NCBI GenBank assembly: GCA_907165275.2
Contig: OU015660.1
Span: forward strand, 196,001 to 260,000
Direction: 5' to 3'
Source of the DNA: Zygaena filipendulae
Lineage: Eukaryota; Arthropoda; Insecta; Lepidoptera; Zygaenidae
DNA length: 64,000 bases
Shown: piece by piece, positions 42,334 to 54,500 of the stretch
Numbering within the stretch: the stretch's first letter is position 1
Layout of the letters: every line of letters begins with the position of its first letter
Notes under the pieces: model-generated
The model's database searches: none
Told to the model about the DNA's origin: nothing
Seen by the model: the letters and a program-made list of their open reading frames with translations, nothing else
Translations under genes and position numbers: made by a program

Positions 42334-45104
42334 ATGGCCGCCTTTAATTTTGTTTTTGTGTTACTGCTGGGTCTATGCGTTGTCGAGGGCCGAGTGTTCC
42401 AGGGGAGGTGAGTAGTGAATTTTTTCAATAGATGGGTATTTATCTATTGTGTGTGTAGTATTGTGGGTAAAATTTCACCTTGCCCTCATCCGTACCGTGC
42501 GATAAAAAAGGTACTTCGTTCTAATAGTATTATATATATTATCTGTGGTTCTAATAATATAGTAGTTATTACTTAGGTAGGTACTCAGAAGAATAACTAA
42601 GCTATTCTTCTGAGGGTAGGTAGTTATTTGTTGAACAAGAGAGCTAAGTTAGGTATTTCTTGCGTGTGCTTAGAACCCCGAGCGTAGTGAGAGTTCATAA
42701 CACTGTTCGCGTATAACACCAAATTTTTCACTTGACAGGAGAAAATGCAAGATTTTCTGTCTGTTAAAACCTCAGAAGAAATGAAGAAATCAGTCAGCTC
42801 GAAAAGTCATATCTTCTTGAGCACATAAAAAACCGTCACTGAAAATTATTGTCCAATACAGCACCTTTTAACACAACAAAATCCATTTTAAACCATTTTT
42901 CATCGACATGAAAATAAATGACCGAACCGCCATCTTTGATTCCCGCCAAAAAACTCAAATGCAAGATTTACTAGAAAGTAGAAACGTTTGTATCTACTGG
43001 CAGCATACAATGTAGGTTCATAATACTTGAAGAAGTTTTATACTTTTGAGTTTTGGCGCGATTTTAAGCAGAAAAGACGTCAGTTTTATTTCTTTGTTTT
43101 GCGAATTAGTTTATCGTGATTAATATTGTGTGAATATGGTGAATTTTGCATAATAGTGATCCATTAGTGATGAACAGTGGGCGGAAACAGTGAAATAAGA
43201 TGAAATGGGGCGTTCATTGGGAGGTTTTCGTTTTACGGTCCATGGTTTTACTATACAACTTCCCACAGAGCGTCCTATTAAAGTTCAACTGTGAACTGTG
43301 AAGATTTGCTGCCAAAAGTTCCGCCAAAGCATCGAAATGCATCTTACCAATGCATTTCAATGTAAATAACTTCAGAAGAAGAAAAATACTACTGACTTGG
43401 CTGTATGGACTTAGTTCCTTTGCCTTCCCCATTGGGGTAAAATTAACAAAAAAAAATGAAGAAGTTTTATGCGCGCTCCACATTCGCGTTCGCGCGCGAA
43501 GCTTGCGCGAAGCCGCGAAACAGCCGCGAACCACCCGCGAAGCCGCGAAACACCCGCGAACCATGTGTTTGTGTGTGTGAATCTCGCGCGAATGTGGAGC
43601 GCGCTTTATAGTTTTAAGTCCACGGTTGAGCAATCTGCAATAGGCACGTAGTGATTACCTTTTCTCTGGCAATAGGTATTTCTCTCAGAAGATGCTTTAG
43701 TTATTCTTCTGAGGTATTTCTTTTATCCATTGACACAATACCGATGCTTTACAATGATTAACTGATATAAAAATATATTATTACTAGCTGTCCCCCGCGA
43801 TTTCTACCGCGGTAATTTCGGAGTTGCCGCGGTAATTCCGGGAAAAAAGTGCTGTAGTTTACGGTGATAAGCAGTTCCCCGCATTAAATTCCGCAGTTCC
43901 CGCGGGAATTCCGGGATAAAAACTATCCTATCTTTTAAGTTGGACCATGTTATAAATGGTTACAAAATTTTATCAAAATCCGTTCAGTAGTTTCGGAGTC
44001 CATCGCGGACAAACAACGTGACACGTGATTTATATATGGACATAGATAAGCAATAGTGTGTTAACCCACACTGGAGAAATTTTGATTAAAGTTTTAAAAT
44101 TATAGCGCCATTTTGTGTCAAATTTTTTATGTTCAATATTTAGTTACATATTTAAACACATAATTAAAAAACGTTCTCTAACTCTCAATAAAATGTTCTG
44201 AATCAATAACTTCATTTTGTGGTTTAACATGTTATTGCTTATCTGCGTCCATATTATATTAGAAGATAAGATATGATGAAGTTGTTGCAGAGATTTTTTT
44301 CCCCGTTTATTTAACCTTTATAGGAAAGGCTTACAGTACCTACATGACCCATACTGCCATTGCAATGAGAATATAACCACTGCGTGCTGCGTATTGTTGA
44401 CCGGTTAAGGTCAAAGAGAATAATTATTATTAGTGAAGGTCGTAACAAATGCACGCCCGTCGCGATTCAATTCGATATTTCCATCACCGTTCAGCAGCCA
44501 TTTTGTTTACCAAGATATAGTTTTCGAGAGAACCGTGTTTTAACTTGGCGAACAATCTAAAGTCATTGGCATTTTGCCATAATTATAGAAGTAAAAGAAT
44601 GAGTTATTATAATATGTAATTACTAAAACATTGTTATTGGCATAATTAAATGCGTTAAATCATGACAGTTGCCATAAATTAAGGAGGAAGAACAATTTAT
44701 ATCCTCAGACGAAATAACTTTTTATTTCGTCTGAGTTTATATCATCACAATCGTATCGTTGCCTCGCCACCAGATTACCAAATCAATATGGTTGCCCTTG
44801 TATGAGCTGCCATTTACGCATCATGTTTTCTCCTAGAGTGCTGAACGGTACAGGCAACGAGATCCCGCAGCTGTGCGTGGCCCAGCCGGTGACGGCGGTG
44901 TCGTGCGCCGACGCGCCCTCCGGCGAGGACGCGGACGGCCTGCTGCCGCACCCGGACGACTGCCGGCTCTTCTACTACTGCTTATCGCCGGAGCTGCCGC
45001 CCGTGTGCCGCCAGTGTCCCGCCGACCTCTACTTTAACCCAGAGAAGCGGGTGTGCGACAACCCTAAGGACTCGGGATGCTTGCAGCCTTCTCTATTCGT
45101 CTAA
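42334..45104 (+). CDS. Secreted protein with one chitin-binding type-2 (peritrophin-A) domain
   Basis: Two exons, 42334-42407 and 44837-45104, join in frame (342 nt, 113 aa). Residues 1-19 are a clear signal peptide (MAAFNFVFVLLLGLCVVEG). The mature part holds a CBM14/ChtBD2 pattern: C-x18-C-x5-C-x11-C-x12-C-x7-C, from SCADAPSG through DDCRLFYYC, RQCPADLYFNPEKRVC and DSGC, with the usual aromatic residues around the third cysteine and the F/YFNP motif. One extra cysteine lies between the third and fourth (PVC), and another comes before the domain (QLC), so they may pair. The protein probably binds chitin in peritrophic matrix or cuticle, but with a single domain it could be a small regulator or signal. 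Poly(A) signal AATAAA at 45286. The intron is packed with repeats. Confidence 0.88.
42584..42614. mobile_element. Micro-palindrome insertion e (8-bp TSD)
   Basis: CTCAGAAGAATA, a 7-nt spacer, then TATTCTTCTGAG. Flanked by GGTAGGTA (42576-42583 and 42615-42622). Confidence 0.85.
43150..43445. repeat. Dispersed repeat family, copy 3
   Basis: The longest copy of the family of 19340-19670: CCATTAGTGATGAACAGTGG through TTGGCTGTATGGACTTAGTT to CTTCCCCATTGGGG. Confidence 0.7.
43470..43604. mobile_element. CGCGAA-rich TIR MITE, copy 2
   Basis: GCGCGCTCCACATTCGCG and CGCGAATGTGGAGCGCGC are exact inverted ends. TTTAT flanks both sides. The body is CCGCGAAACA(C/G)CCGCGAA repeats. Confidence 0.8.
43645..43668. 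mobile_element. Core-type micro-insertion C (8-bp TSD)
   Basis: 24 bp, CACGTAGTGATTACC...CTCTG. Flanked by GCAATAGG (43637-43644 and 43669-43676). Confidence 0.85.
43684..43713. mobile_element. Micro-palindrome insertion f (8-bp TSD)
   Basis: CTCAGAAGATG at the left and TTATTCTTCTGAG at the right. Flanked by GTATTTCT (43676-43683 and 43714-43721). Its left duplication shares one base with the right duplication of insertion C. Confidence 0.85.
43782..44037 (-). mobile_element. Helitron-like (Lep1-type) copy with internal duplication
   Basis: Starts ACTAGCTGTCCCCCGCGATT. The GTTCCCGCGG...ATTCCGGGA block occurs twice, then ATCCGTTCAGTAGTTTCGGAG. The right end is cut by the MITE at 44038. Confidence 0.65.
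44038..44250. mobile_element. TIR MITE with 4-bp target duplication, copy 2
   Basis: Same ends as 4057-4293, 213 bp, flanked by ATAT on both sides. Confidence 0.85.
44520..44660. repeat. Dispersed repeat, partner of 28870-29020
   Basis: CGTGTTTTAACTTGGCGAAC and AAAACATTGTTATTGGCATAA match the partner block. Confidence 0.6.
44704..44735. mobile_element. Micro-palindrome insertion b (8-bp TSD)
   Basis: CTCAGACGAAATAA...TTATTTCGTCTGAG, 32 bp. Flanked by TTTATATC (44696-44703 and 44736-44743). Confidence 0.88.
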
Positions 45105-45285
45105 TTTATCTTACCACCTACAAAACCTGACTTACCCGCACGTTAATATGATTTCATCAATCAATTTCTAATTTTTTTTTTAATTAGATCCCTAAATTCC
45201 CAATTGGCTGGGGAGTCAAAGATTATTATTATTTATCTATCCATGTTAATTTCTCTAAATTTCAAAATGACTGATTATATTGTAA

Positions 45286-45291
45286 AATAAA
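45286..45291 (+). terminator. Poly(A) signal of the chitin-binding gene
   Basis: AATAAA 182 nt after the stop codon. Confidence 0.65.
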
Positions 45292-45590
45292 GGCTGAGTT
45301 TTATTTATTAGGTCGTCCCTCCGTTTTAAAGGTATTAAGCCGTATAAATAAAACGAGCATACAGCGATTGCCTACCGTACCTACATTAAATTTTGATATC
45401 AGATCCTTTAGACCATTCAACTAATAATGTCTTTGGATTAATTCAGTAGGTAGGTATTTAGCTATTTAAATAGATACCGAGTGTCGAAGGTGTCGAATTC
45501 CAATCATAAAATCAAAAAGAAAACGTCAATGTCATCAGATAAAACTTTATAGACCATAGACAACACAGGGCTGGCGCGTGGCGTGGCGCG

Positions 45591-48500
45591 TCAACAGGGG
45601 GCGCCGCTGGACGACGCGTACAGAAGGTCCAGGGCGTTGACCAGCGCGCGGTAGTTGACCTGGAGGGGTCATATTATGGATAGTTGATACCTACTCAGTA
45701 CTCACAACCAGCACTATCGGAGACAATAATGCTCCATAGTCCGTAGTCACAAAGTTATCACTCAAAATAAAAAAAAAACAAAATCAATCTTTATAATTAT
45801 GTATCATTCTTATTTAAAAATGGATTGCTGTTCGTTCGTCTCGCTAAAACTCGAGAATAGATGCACCGATTTGGATAATAAAAAAAAATTGAAATTTGAA
45901 ATATGTATTTGTGGAAGCTCAGGGAAGGACCAAGAAGTAAATTAGGCTACTCTGAAGTTCCTGCGAGAATTCCGAAACTCACGCGGGTGAAACCGCGGGG
46001 CACAGCTAGTCCTACTTAATATTATAAACGCGAAAGTTTGTAAGAATGTATGTATGGATGGATGGATGTTTGTTACTCTTTCATGCAAAAACTACTGGGT
46101 GGATTTTAAATAAAACTTTACAATAATATAGCTTATACTTCAGATTAACACATAGGGTACTTTTTATCCCGGAATTCCCGCGGGAACTCTGAAATTAACG
46201 CGGATGAAACCGCGAAGCACAACTAGCAATATATAAAAGAAACTAGTGCCACCCGCTTTAAAAAAACACAAATTATGTATCTTCTAAGATATTTCAGTAT
46301 AATAAATACTTATGAAAGAAATTATTAGATGTGTGAAGTGCATTGTGGCGATCCTTGCGGAGACCAACCTATATCTAGCGATGGATGTCTTTATTAGGTA
46401 CTAGTATCTAGCGATGGATGTCTTTATTAGATACTAGCTGCACCCCACGGTTTTACCCGCGGTAATTTCGGAGTTCCCGCGGGAATTCCGGGATAAAAAG
46501 TATCCTATGTCTTTCTCTGTACCCCTGACAACGTGCATGCCAAATTTCATCCAAATCCGTTCAGCTGTTTTTGCGTGATTGAGTAACAAACATCCAAACA
46601 CCCACACTTTCACATTTATAATATTAGTAGGATAATGATCATAAAAAAGATTAGGTAAACAAAAAGTACCGGAAACGGCCGTTTTGCCCTAACGTGCCCT
46701 GGGGCTAAGATGCGCAACGCGATAAAATTTTATCGAGCCATTTTATCGATGCTCGTCGACAAAGCCAAACAATATGTCGACGAGAATCGATAAAATGGCT
46801 CGATAAAATTTTATCGTGTTGCGCATCTTAGCCCGGCTAAGCACTTAATACAAATTTTCTACCAGGTGAGTTTCTTAAATAAAATATCTAGCTACGATTT
46901 CTTACGGGTGGCCTCAGACGAAATTTCGTCTGAGCGGGTGGCGTCTACTGTGTCTACTGTGTCGCTGTGCGTGCGCGAGTGTGTGAGCGCGTGTGTGTAT
47001 GTTCACGTGCGTGTGAGTGCGTGTGCGTGCGCGCGCGTGCGTCACCTCGTCCCCGCAGCCGCGCCGGTAGCCGAAGCACTTGTAGACGAGGTCCCGCTCG
47101 CGCGCCGACACCAGGTGCAGCAGGTTCCGCTGGCACAGCGCGCGCTCCACCGACACGCGCGGCAGAGTGCCGCACCGCTCCTTGTCTATGTCCTGCCGCC
47201 ACACGCACCGACCATAGATATAATTTAAAAAGCCAACTAACTACTTAACTAGCCACCGGTACTGTGAACGTGCCATATTATAGTCAAGGTGGTTAGGGAC
47301 GATTAAGGAAGGTGTTCGGTACTCGATTTTCGTCTCAATTTTATAAAAAAAATATTAACTGGATTTTTCACGTAAAGACAAATTAATCACGAAAATTTAG
47401 TGGGCAAGTAGCTGGCGCGCTGCAAATCAAATGTAGGACCTATGTAAAGGTCATTCACCGGCGTAAAATCAAGTTTTTGAATACGTTTTTCTCTGTTACT
47501 GCTATTTATTACTGATTTTATTATTGTTTTTATTGGTTATTACGTAAGCATAAATCATCAAGGGTTTCAATGCGTCTCTCATATTGTTCATAGTTTGTTC
47601 CGTCTCCAGACAACCATAACGTTAAATAATTAACAAGAATATAACGATTTGTTAACATGTACCTACATGTAAGTGATAAGAGTGAATTGAGGAAGCGCAG
47701 ATAAAATGGAGTAGGTACCTACCTTATCAAACTCGGTTTGTTATCATAATATTGTGATTCTAGGTAAACACTAATAGTCAAATGAATCGACAGGTGCTCG
47801 AGCAAACATAACGCTAGAGGACATTGTTAAACAGCGTCATCATATTATATTTACCTTTTTTTGTAGGTACGTACTTAAGATACATATAGGTATTAGGCAC
47901 AATGTCTCGCGTATTGAAGCCAAGAAAACCAGAGCCCTCAGCTCTTCTCGCGTCAGGGCGCGGCCGGCGCTAACCTTGAACACCTCGAGTATGTTGGACA
48001 GCTGGTCGGGGAACTTGGCGAGCTTGCGCAGCGCCGCCGAGACGACGCTCCTCTCCTCGAAGTTGAGGAAGTTGAGCGGCGAGTCGAGCGTGGGCACGTG
48101 CGGCACCGGCGCCAGCAGCGGCGCGCGCTCCAGCCCCGCCTGCGCCTGCGCCTCGCCCACCGTCGCGCAGAAGCGCTCGTACTCCACCAGGCGCCGCCGC
48201 CCCGGGCACGCGAACCTGCGCCCACGCGACGCGCAGCAGCGCTCGAGCACACGGCAGGCGTACGCCGCGCGCCGTACACAGGCTTGTGCCTTATACAGTT
48301 GTAGAATAGAATAGAATACTCCTTTTTGTACTACAGTGTACACCAAACGTTACAGTAAGTAGGTGTGTTCACATTAGATCGTATAATTTGAATAAGTCAT
48401 TCGAAAGGTGGTCTTAGCGCTTTACTAGCGATCGTTTCCAGACAACCTATACCCACAGTGCTATATACTAATTACAGGAAAAAGTCAAGTGCAGCTACTA

Positions 48501-51500
48501 TACCTATATTAGTATAGAAATATATTTGTCATCAATGCCAGCCGCGTTTTCTTTTATACTTATATTTTACTGTGATTAGAACGCACCCGCAAACGCAGCA
48601 CGGAGGAATTTCAGAACACGGAAAAATAAATTTTGTTTGAAAATAAATCAGGAAATTTTACATTCACGTGGTATATCGACAGAAAAGGACATACTCCATA
48701 GGATACTTTTATCCGAGAATTCCTAAATTAATGCGAGTGAAACCGCGGAGCACAGCTAGCATAATAAAAATAAATATAAAACCACTAGCTTTTCATGAAT
48801 GATAATTATGCGGTCAACGTATGTAAAACAGGCAGACACTTTGCTAATGATCTACATAGTTCTCTTTAGTGGGGTGACGTGAGCTACACGGATGGGGGGT
48901 GCCGGGTGGATGTGATCGCCTTCACTGACACTTCCATGAGCGTGTCCATCTCGGTGGGCGTGAGCGCGAGGCCGGCGGCGGCGAGGCCGCGGTAGAAGTC
49001 CGCGCGCGGCACCGCCAGCTCGTTGTGCGCGTCGAACTGGCGCAGGAAGTCGCGCGGGCGGACCCCCTCGCGGACCATCTGGCACACACGCGCACACACA
49101 TACACGCACTGGCTACACAATCTATCTAGCTATGTACCTGTTTAGGATTTAAGGCAATTGGTGGCAAGAAAATGGCCAGATCGAGGCATACAAAAAAGAG
49201 TTTATTTTACAGTAGGTACAAGTGATTAGTTACGAGTTCTTGAACATTCTATCCCGTAGATTACAGATTGACATTAGTTTTTTGTGACAGCCCGCTGACG
49301 TACCTGAGTTGCCGCTACTCTGTGAAGTGTAGCGAACAGTACGTATGCTAACATTATATATGTGAAGCTTGAATGGATGGATGGGTGGATGTTTGTTACT
49401 CAATCACGCCAGAACTGGATGGAATTTGGCACAGTGTAGATTATAGTCGTGATTGGGACATAAGGAACATTCTGGAACTCCGAAATTAATGCGGTCGAAA
49501 CCGCGGGGGAAGCTTGGAACAAATAAATTATTATCTCGAATCACACCGCAGATACCACTAACACTAGTAGGTTTATCTAGTTTTTCTCATTTTAAGTGAT
49601 CGATTCATAGGTATGCCTCCATACATACCACACGCATACAAATTTTGACGAGAGCCCAGTCCCCTTAATCAACAAGTTGCCTTAGTTGACACTCTATAAT
49701 TGTCAACGCTAGAACCCTATAAACTAAAAAAACGACAAGTTCCAAGGGGGTTGGGACGGACCCTACAGCGTGGCCTCTGGAGGCGACGCCTCAGGCAGGT
49801 ACCTTGCCCTTGATCTTGGCCAGGATCTGCACGATGTCCGACTCGCGCGGGTCGGCGCGGGCGGCGCGCGGCGCGCGGGGCGGCGGCGCGGCGCCCGCGA
49901 TGGTCGCGCTCTCCGGCTCGCGCTCCTCCAGCTGCGCGGGGGGACCTCTTGATTAGGGGTCATCCATAAAGTACGTCACACTCATTTCGTGATTTTTCGA
50001 CCCCTTCCCCCCCTTTGTCACAGTTGGTCATATTTGTGAAACCCCCTCCTCCCTAGTGTGACGTCACACATTTTGTAATTTTTACATTTATAAATTAGTA
50101 GCTGTGCCCCGCAGTAATTTCGGAGTTACCGCGGGAATTCCGGGATAAAAATTACCCTATGTCCTTTTCTGTACCTCTGACAACTTGTATGCCAAATTTC
50201 ATCCAAATCCTTTCAGCCGCTTTTGCGTGATTGAGTAACAAACATCCAAACATCCACACTTTCACATTTATAATATTAGTAGGATTAAATTAAAACAGCA
50301 GTTCCGACGAAACAATTATAAAACTTTAGTTCGCAAACAATAACAGATAAAATTTTAGCACTTAGATGTAAAAAAGATTTTAAAATGTGACGTCACGAAA
50401 CTCAGGACCCCTCCCACCCCCTGTCACACAATGTCCCATTTCGTCCACCCCCTCCCTCCCCGTTAACGTGTGAAGTACTTTGTGGATGGTCCCTTGGGAG
50501 ATAGGCGTGGTGACCTACTTGCGCCGAACCGGTCGCAGGTACAGGTGTGGACTGTGGTATACTCGTATAGTGACCTCGTCCAGGAGCCGCACGTAGCTGA
50601 AGCCGCAGTCGTCGAGGTAGCGCGCCTCGAGCGCCCGCACCTGCGCCGCGGCGGGCAGCACGCCCAGCCGCGCCAGCACGCGCCGCACCTGCGCGCGCGA
50701 CACGTGCCCGTTGTTGTGGCTGACGCAGCGACACGCACGCGCACACACAAACACAATTTTTTGAATGCATTACAGTTTATATTATGACATTTGCATTCAA
50801 TGGAAATATAGGTAATAATATAAGCAGATTTCCCAAGAGAAGAGACGAGCGAGAAACTCTTGGGTTGCTCGTTTTAAAATTACAAGTCTGTCCATCCGTC
50901 CGTCCGTCTGTGTGTATGCTCACACTCACATGTCGTGCTCGCAGAAGGCGGGGCGCAGGTCGATGGCGCGCTCTTTGCAGGCGGCCCGCACGCGCAGCAG
51001 CGCGGCCTGCGCCTCGTCCAGCAGGTGCGCGGGCGCGCCGCCGCGCTCGTCTGCCGAGCCGGGCGCTGGCAGCGTTGCCACAGCCTCCGCCGCAGCGCCT
51101 GGCACCACCTCCGGGTGCTTCTCCAGCTCCTTCACTGTGAACACTGCGTTCCCCCGCGGGGTGCCGACACCTTCACACGACCGGTCACGACGATGTCGCG
51201 TCCGTTACCCCGATATGTTTAGCAGATCGAAGCACTCGAAAGCTATGCTATTGTATGGAATCAATCCAGATTTGCTGACCTTATCCGGGAAACGGGCGTG
51301 AAATCAAAATTAGAACTATAGTTTCCCGAGTCAATCTATCTGATCCTTTTCTTGGAAAAAAATGAAAAAGTCTCACGATCTTTTACCGCTTCCGATGTTG
51401 TCACCCTGGAGATTAAAGAAGGAGAAACCTGTGTCAACGCAATGCAAGTGCCCCACCCTGATCACAGTCGTCCTCGAAGGTGCGCCAGCAGACGCGCTGC

Positions 51501-54500
51501 GCGTCGTTGGGGTCGAGGTAGTGGCGCATGATGCAGAACACCTCCGGCTCGCTGAGCACTGCGCCCAGCCCCAGCGCGTCCAGCGCGCGCCGGAACTGCT
51601 CCGGGGCGATGCGGCCGCTGTTCAGCGGGTCGTAGTCCTGCGCACCGCGACGTCACGCGACGCACCGAAAGGAACATACAATACACATTTATTTATTTAT
51701 TTATTCATTTATTCAGCCAACAGAAATACACCAGCTTACAAATTACAACGGACAAATCTATGGAAAGCATTGTTAGGGTATTTCCTATAATAGGCTAAAA
51801 CAACATGCAAAAGGTGGTGTGCACATGGTGATGGGGTCACGAAAATCTAAATTCTATTCAATCCTTACAACTTTGAGTTTATTCGTTTGTTTATTACGCT
51901 ACTACAGAATCAGCCAGCATGAAATTGCGTACACGTTATCAGGGATATAGTGTAAAGAACATATACTCTTTATTCCAGAATTCCCACGGGATCTCCGAAA
52001 TTAGCGCGAGTGAAACCACGGGGAACAGCTAGTGCGAATGTGAGCTTATTTGTTAGACGCCTCTCTTTGAGTCCTTTATGTCTTTTGAGTCCTTTCTATC
52101 TATCTATCTATAGCAATCACAACTCACTCGGAAAAACTCGGCCACCCTGACGCGCCGCTGCAGCACGAACTCCTGCACGCGCAGCATCAGCTCGAGCAGC
52201 TGCCGCGAGGGCCGCGGTGACGTCAGCGCCGGGTGGAACACGTCGGCAGCGCCCAGCGGCGCGGTCGACAGCCCTGCTTCGATCTCTGGCCTCGACAACT
52301 TAGGCAAGCTCGTATCGATCACCGCTTTCGGGTTCAGGTACTCCTGGTGTTATAAAAAAAAAGTAGAAAAAAAAAAACATAAAAAACATAAAATTAGTTC
52401 TAGTTTCTATTTACAGCTCTCTATCACCTTAAGGTTGCCTTGAAAAGATTGCCTCTAGCAATAACGCCGCCTTTTGCTCTGTATTACTTTTTATCTGTCT
52501 TAGTTTTTATTTTCTCTTCTGGGGCAATAAAGCATATTTGATTTGATTGATTGATTGAAAATTAAAAAACAACGCATTTTTTTTAGAAGATATTGGAGCT
52601 TTGACCTCAGTGATATTCTTTTACATAGATTTTAATTTTTCAGCAAACATTAAACTATAGGCAATGTAGAGTAGAATGTTGTTTATTTCTATACCTAAGG
52701 TTATAAGAGCTGCAGATAGAAAATATTCCCTCTCGCAATAAGGCCGCCTTTGCTCTGTGCTTTCTTCTTGTTTGTGTAATAAAGTTCCTTACGGGGACAA
52801 TTATAAAGTTATATTTGAATTCGAATTGAGTGAGCCACCAACCGCTCCGAGTCCTTGTATGCCTTCTTTCTTGACAGCCTCGACGGCTTTGAGAAACTGC
52901 ACGTAGTCGAGCGTGTACGAGTCCTTGATGAACTTGCGCACGAGCAAGTTGAAGTCCTCGGGCGAAACGATCACGCCGATGAAGTCCAAGATGCGAGCGA
53001 AGTGAGCGAACGTGATGCGCCCATCGTTCTTGGCCACCTGCGTACAACACGGGTGTGGGCGATTGAATACGATAAGCGAAAATATCACGTGATGATGGTA
53101 ATATCAGAATACTAGTATTACTTAAGTACTACTATAAGTTTCAAGATCTGACAGTAAAATTTCCTCCAATAAGCTGAGCTGTTCCAGCGTCATCAGTAGT
53201 TTTCTTTGGCTGCTTAGACGTATTTATGTTTGTTCCTGACCAGCTCGTAGTCTTGGAAGTAGGGCTTGAGCGGTATCTCCCTGGCGGCGATGGTGGCGAG
53301 CAGGCAGCATAGCCGGCGCAGCTGCCACTGGTCCAGCTGGTGGCAGGCCGGCTCGGGCGGCGGCGGGCATGCCTCCAGCAGGCAGTCAGCTGAAGTCTTG
53401 TCGCGCCCACCCGCATCTATCCAGTCGGAGAGGATCAACTTACATGGTGCATACCACCCAGCTCACTTCGGCTAAGTCCACACTACAAAGAGCTTCGTTT
53501 ATTGCTAAGAAACTAGCTGAGTCACTGACTGAATCCTAGTGAACATACATATTGCATATACTATAGCAGCTTGGCTACACTAGTTAGTATCTAGTTTGAA
53601 TATGTTCAGAATCCAGTGGGTTGCCTTTACAGCCCTTCCTCCCGTTTCATACGGAAAATAAGATACCTAAAGATTGCCTCCATAGATCAATCGTAGATTG
53701 TCATGTAGGTACATGCCTTTCAGATTAAATTAAACTCAAAGATCAAAGTACTGTTTTAATTATATTACTTAAAATATTACAAAAAGTTTTATTTAGGTAG
53801 GTGATGGATTCAATCTACACCATCGTGGAGAATCCTGAAGAGTAAAAAATAAAATAGTATAGGTACTTAGATAAAACGAACAAATGCTGTCATATAAGAA
53901 CTGTAAAAGATATCCAAGCAATTGAATAAAAATGATATTATATTTTATCGCGATACGAATAGCCTTCAATTTACGACGTTACGTGCCCGAGTGTCAGGGA
54001 TGAGCTGTGACAGCTGTCAGTTTGCACGCCCAATTCAATAAACTCAACTGACAGGCCAAATAGCGCTTGCAGCCAGCGAGCGCGGAAAGATACGTGGGTC
54101 GAGTTGAGTAGTAGAGGGGGAGGAGGTTGCCTTAATGTTACGCAGGTACTAACGCTACGTAGGTACAGTCGCTAAAACAAGTTAGTTCAGAATACATTCC
54201 TCATTCTGGAATGTATTCTGAACTCGAAGGTGGTAGCTATAGTTGGACATAGATAAGCAATAGTGTGTCTATTTATTTATTTAGGACCATCAACAGGTTA
54301 CTGAAAGATTCATCAGTACGTTGGTGTCAAATCAAATTATGTAACCGGATAATAGATGGCCACAGCATGCGCATCTACTGTGTTAACCCAGACTGGATAA
54401 ATTTTGAGTAAATCGTGTTTTAAAAGTAGGACCGCCATTTTGTATCAACATTTTTTATATTCAATATTTAGTTACATATTTAAGCAATGTAATAAGGTAA

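Noticed and set aside
54184..54224. Seventh member of the micro-palindrome family
   Set aside because: The hairpin is perfect and its ends resemble the family (TTCAGAA), but the terminal C is missing and no 8-bp flanking duplication exists.
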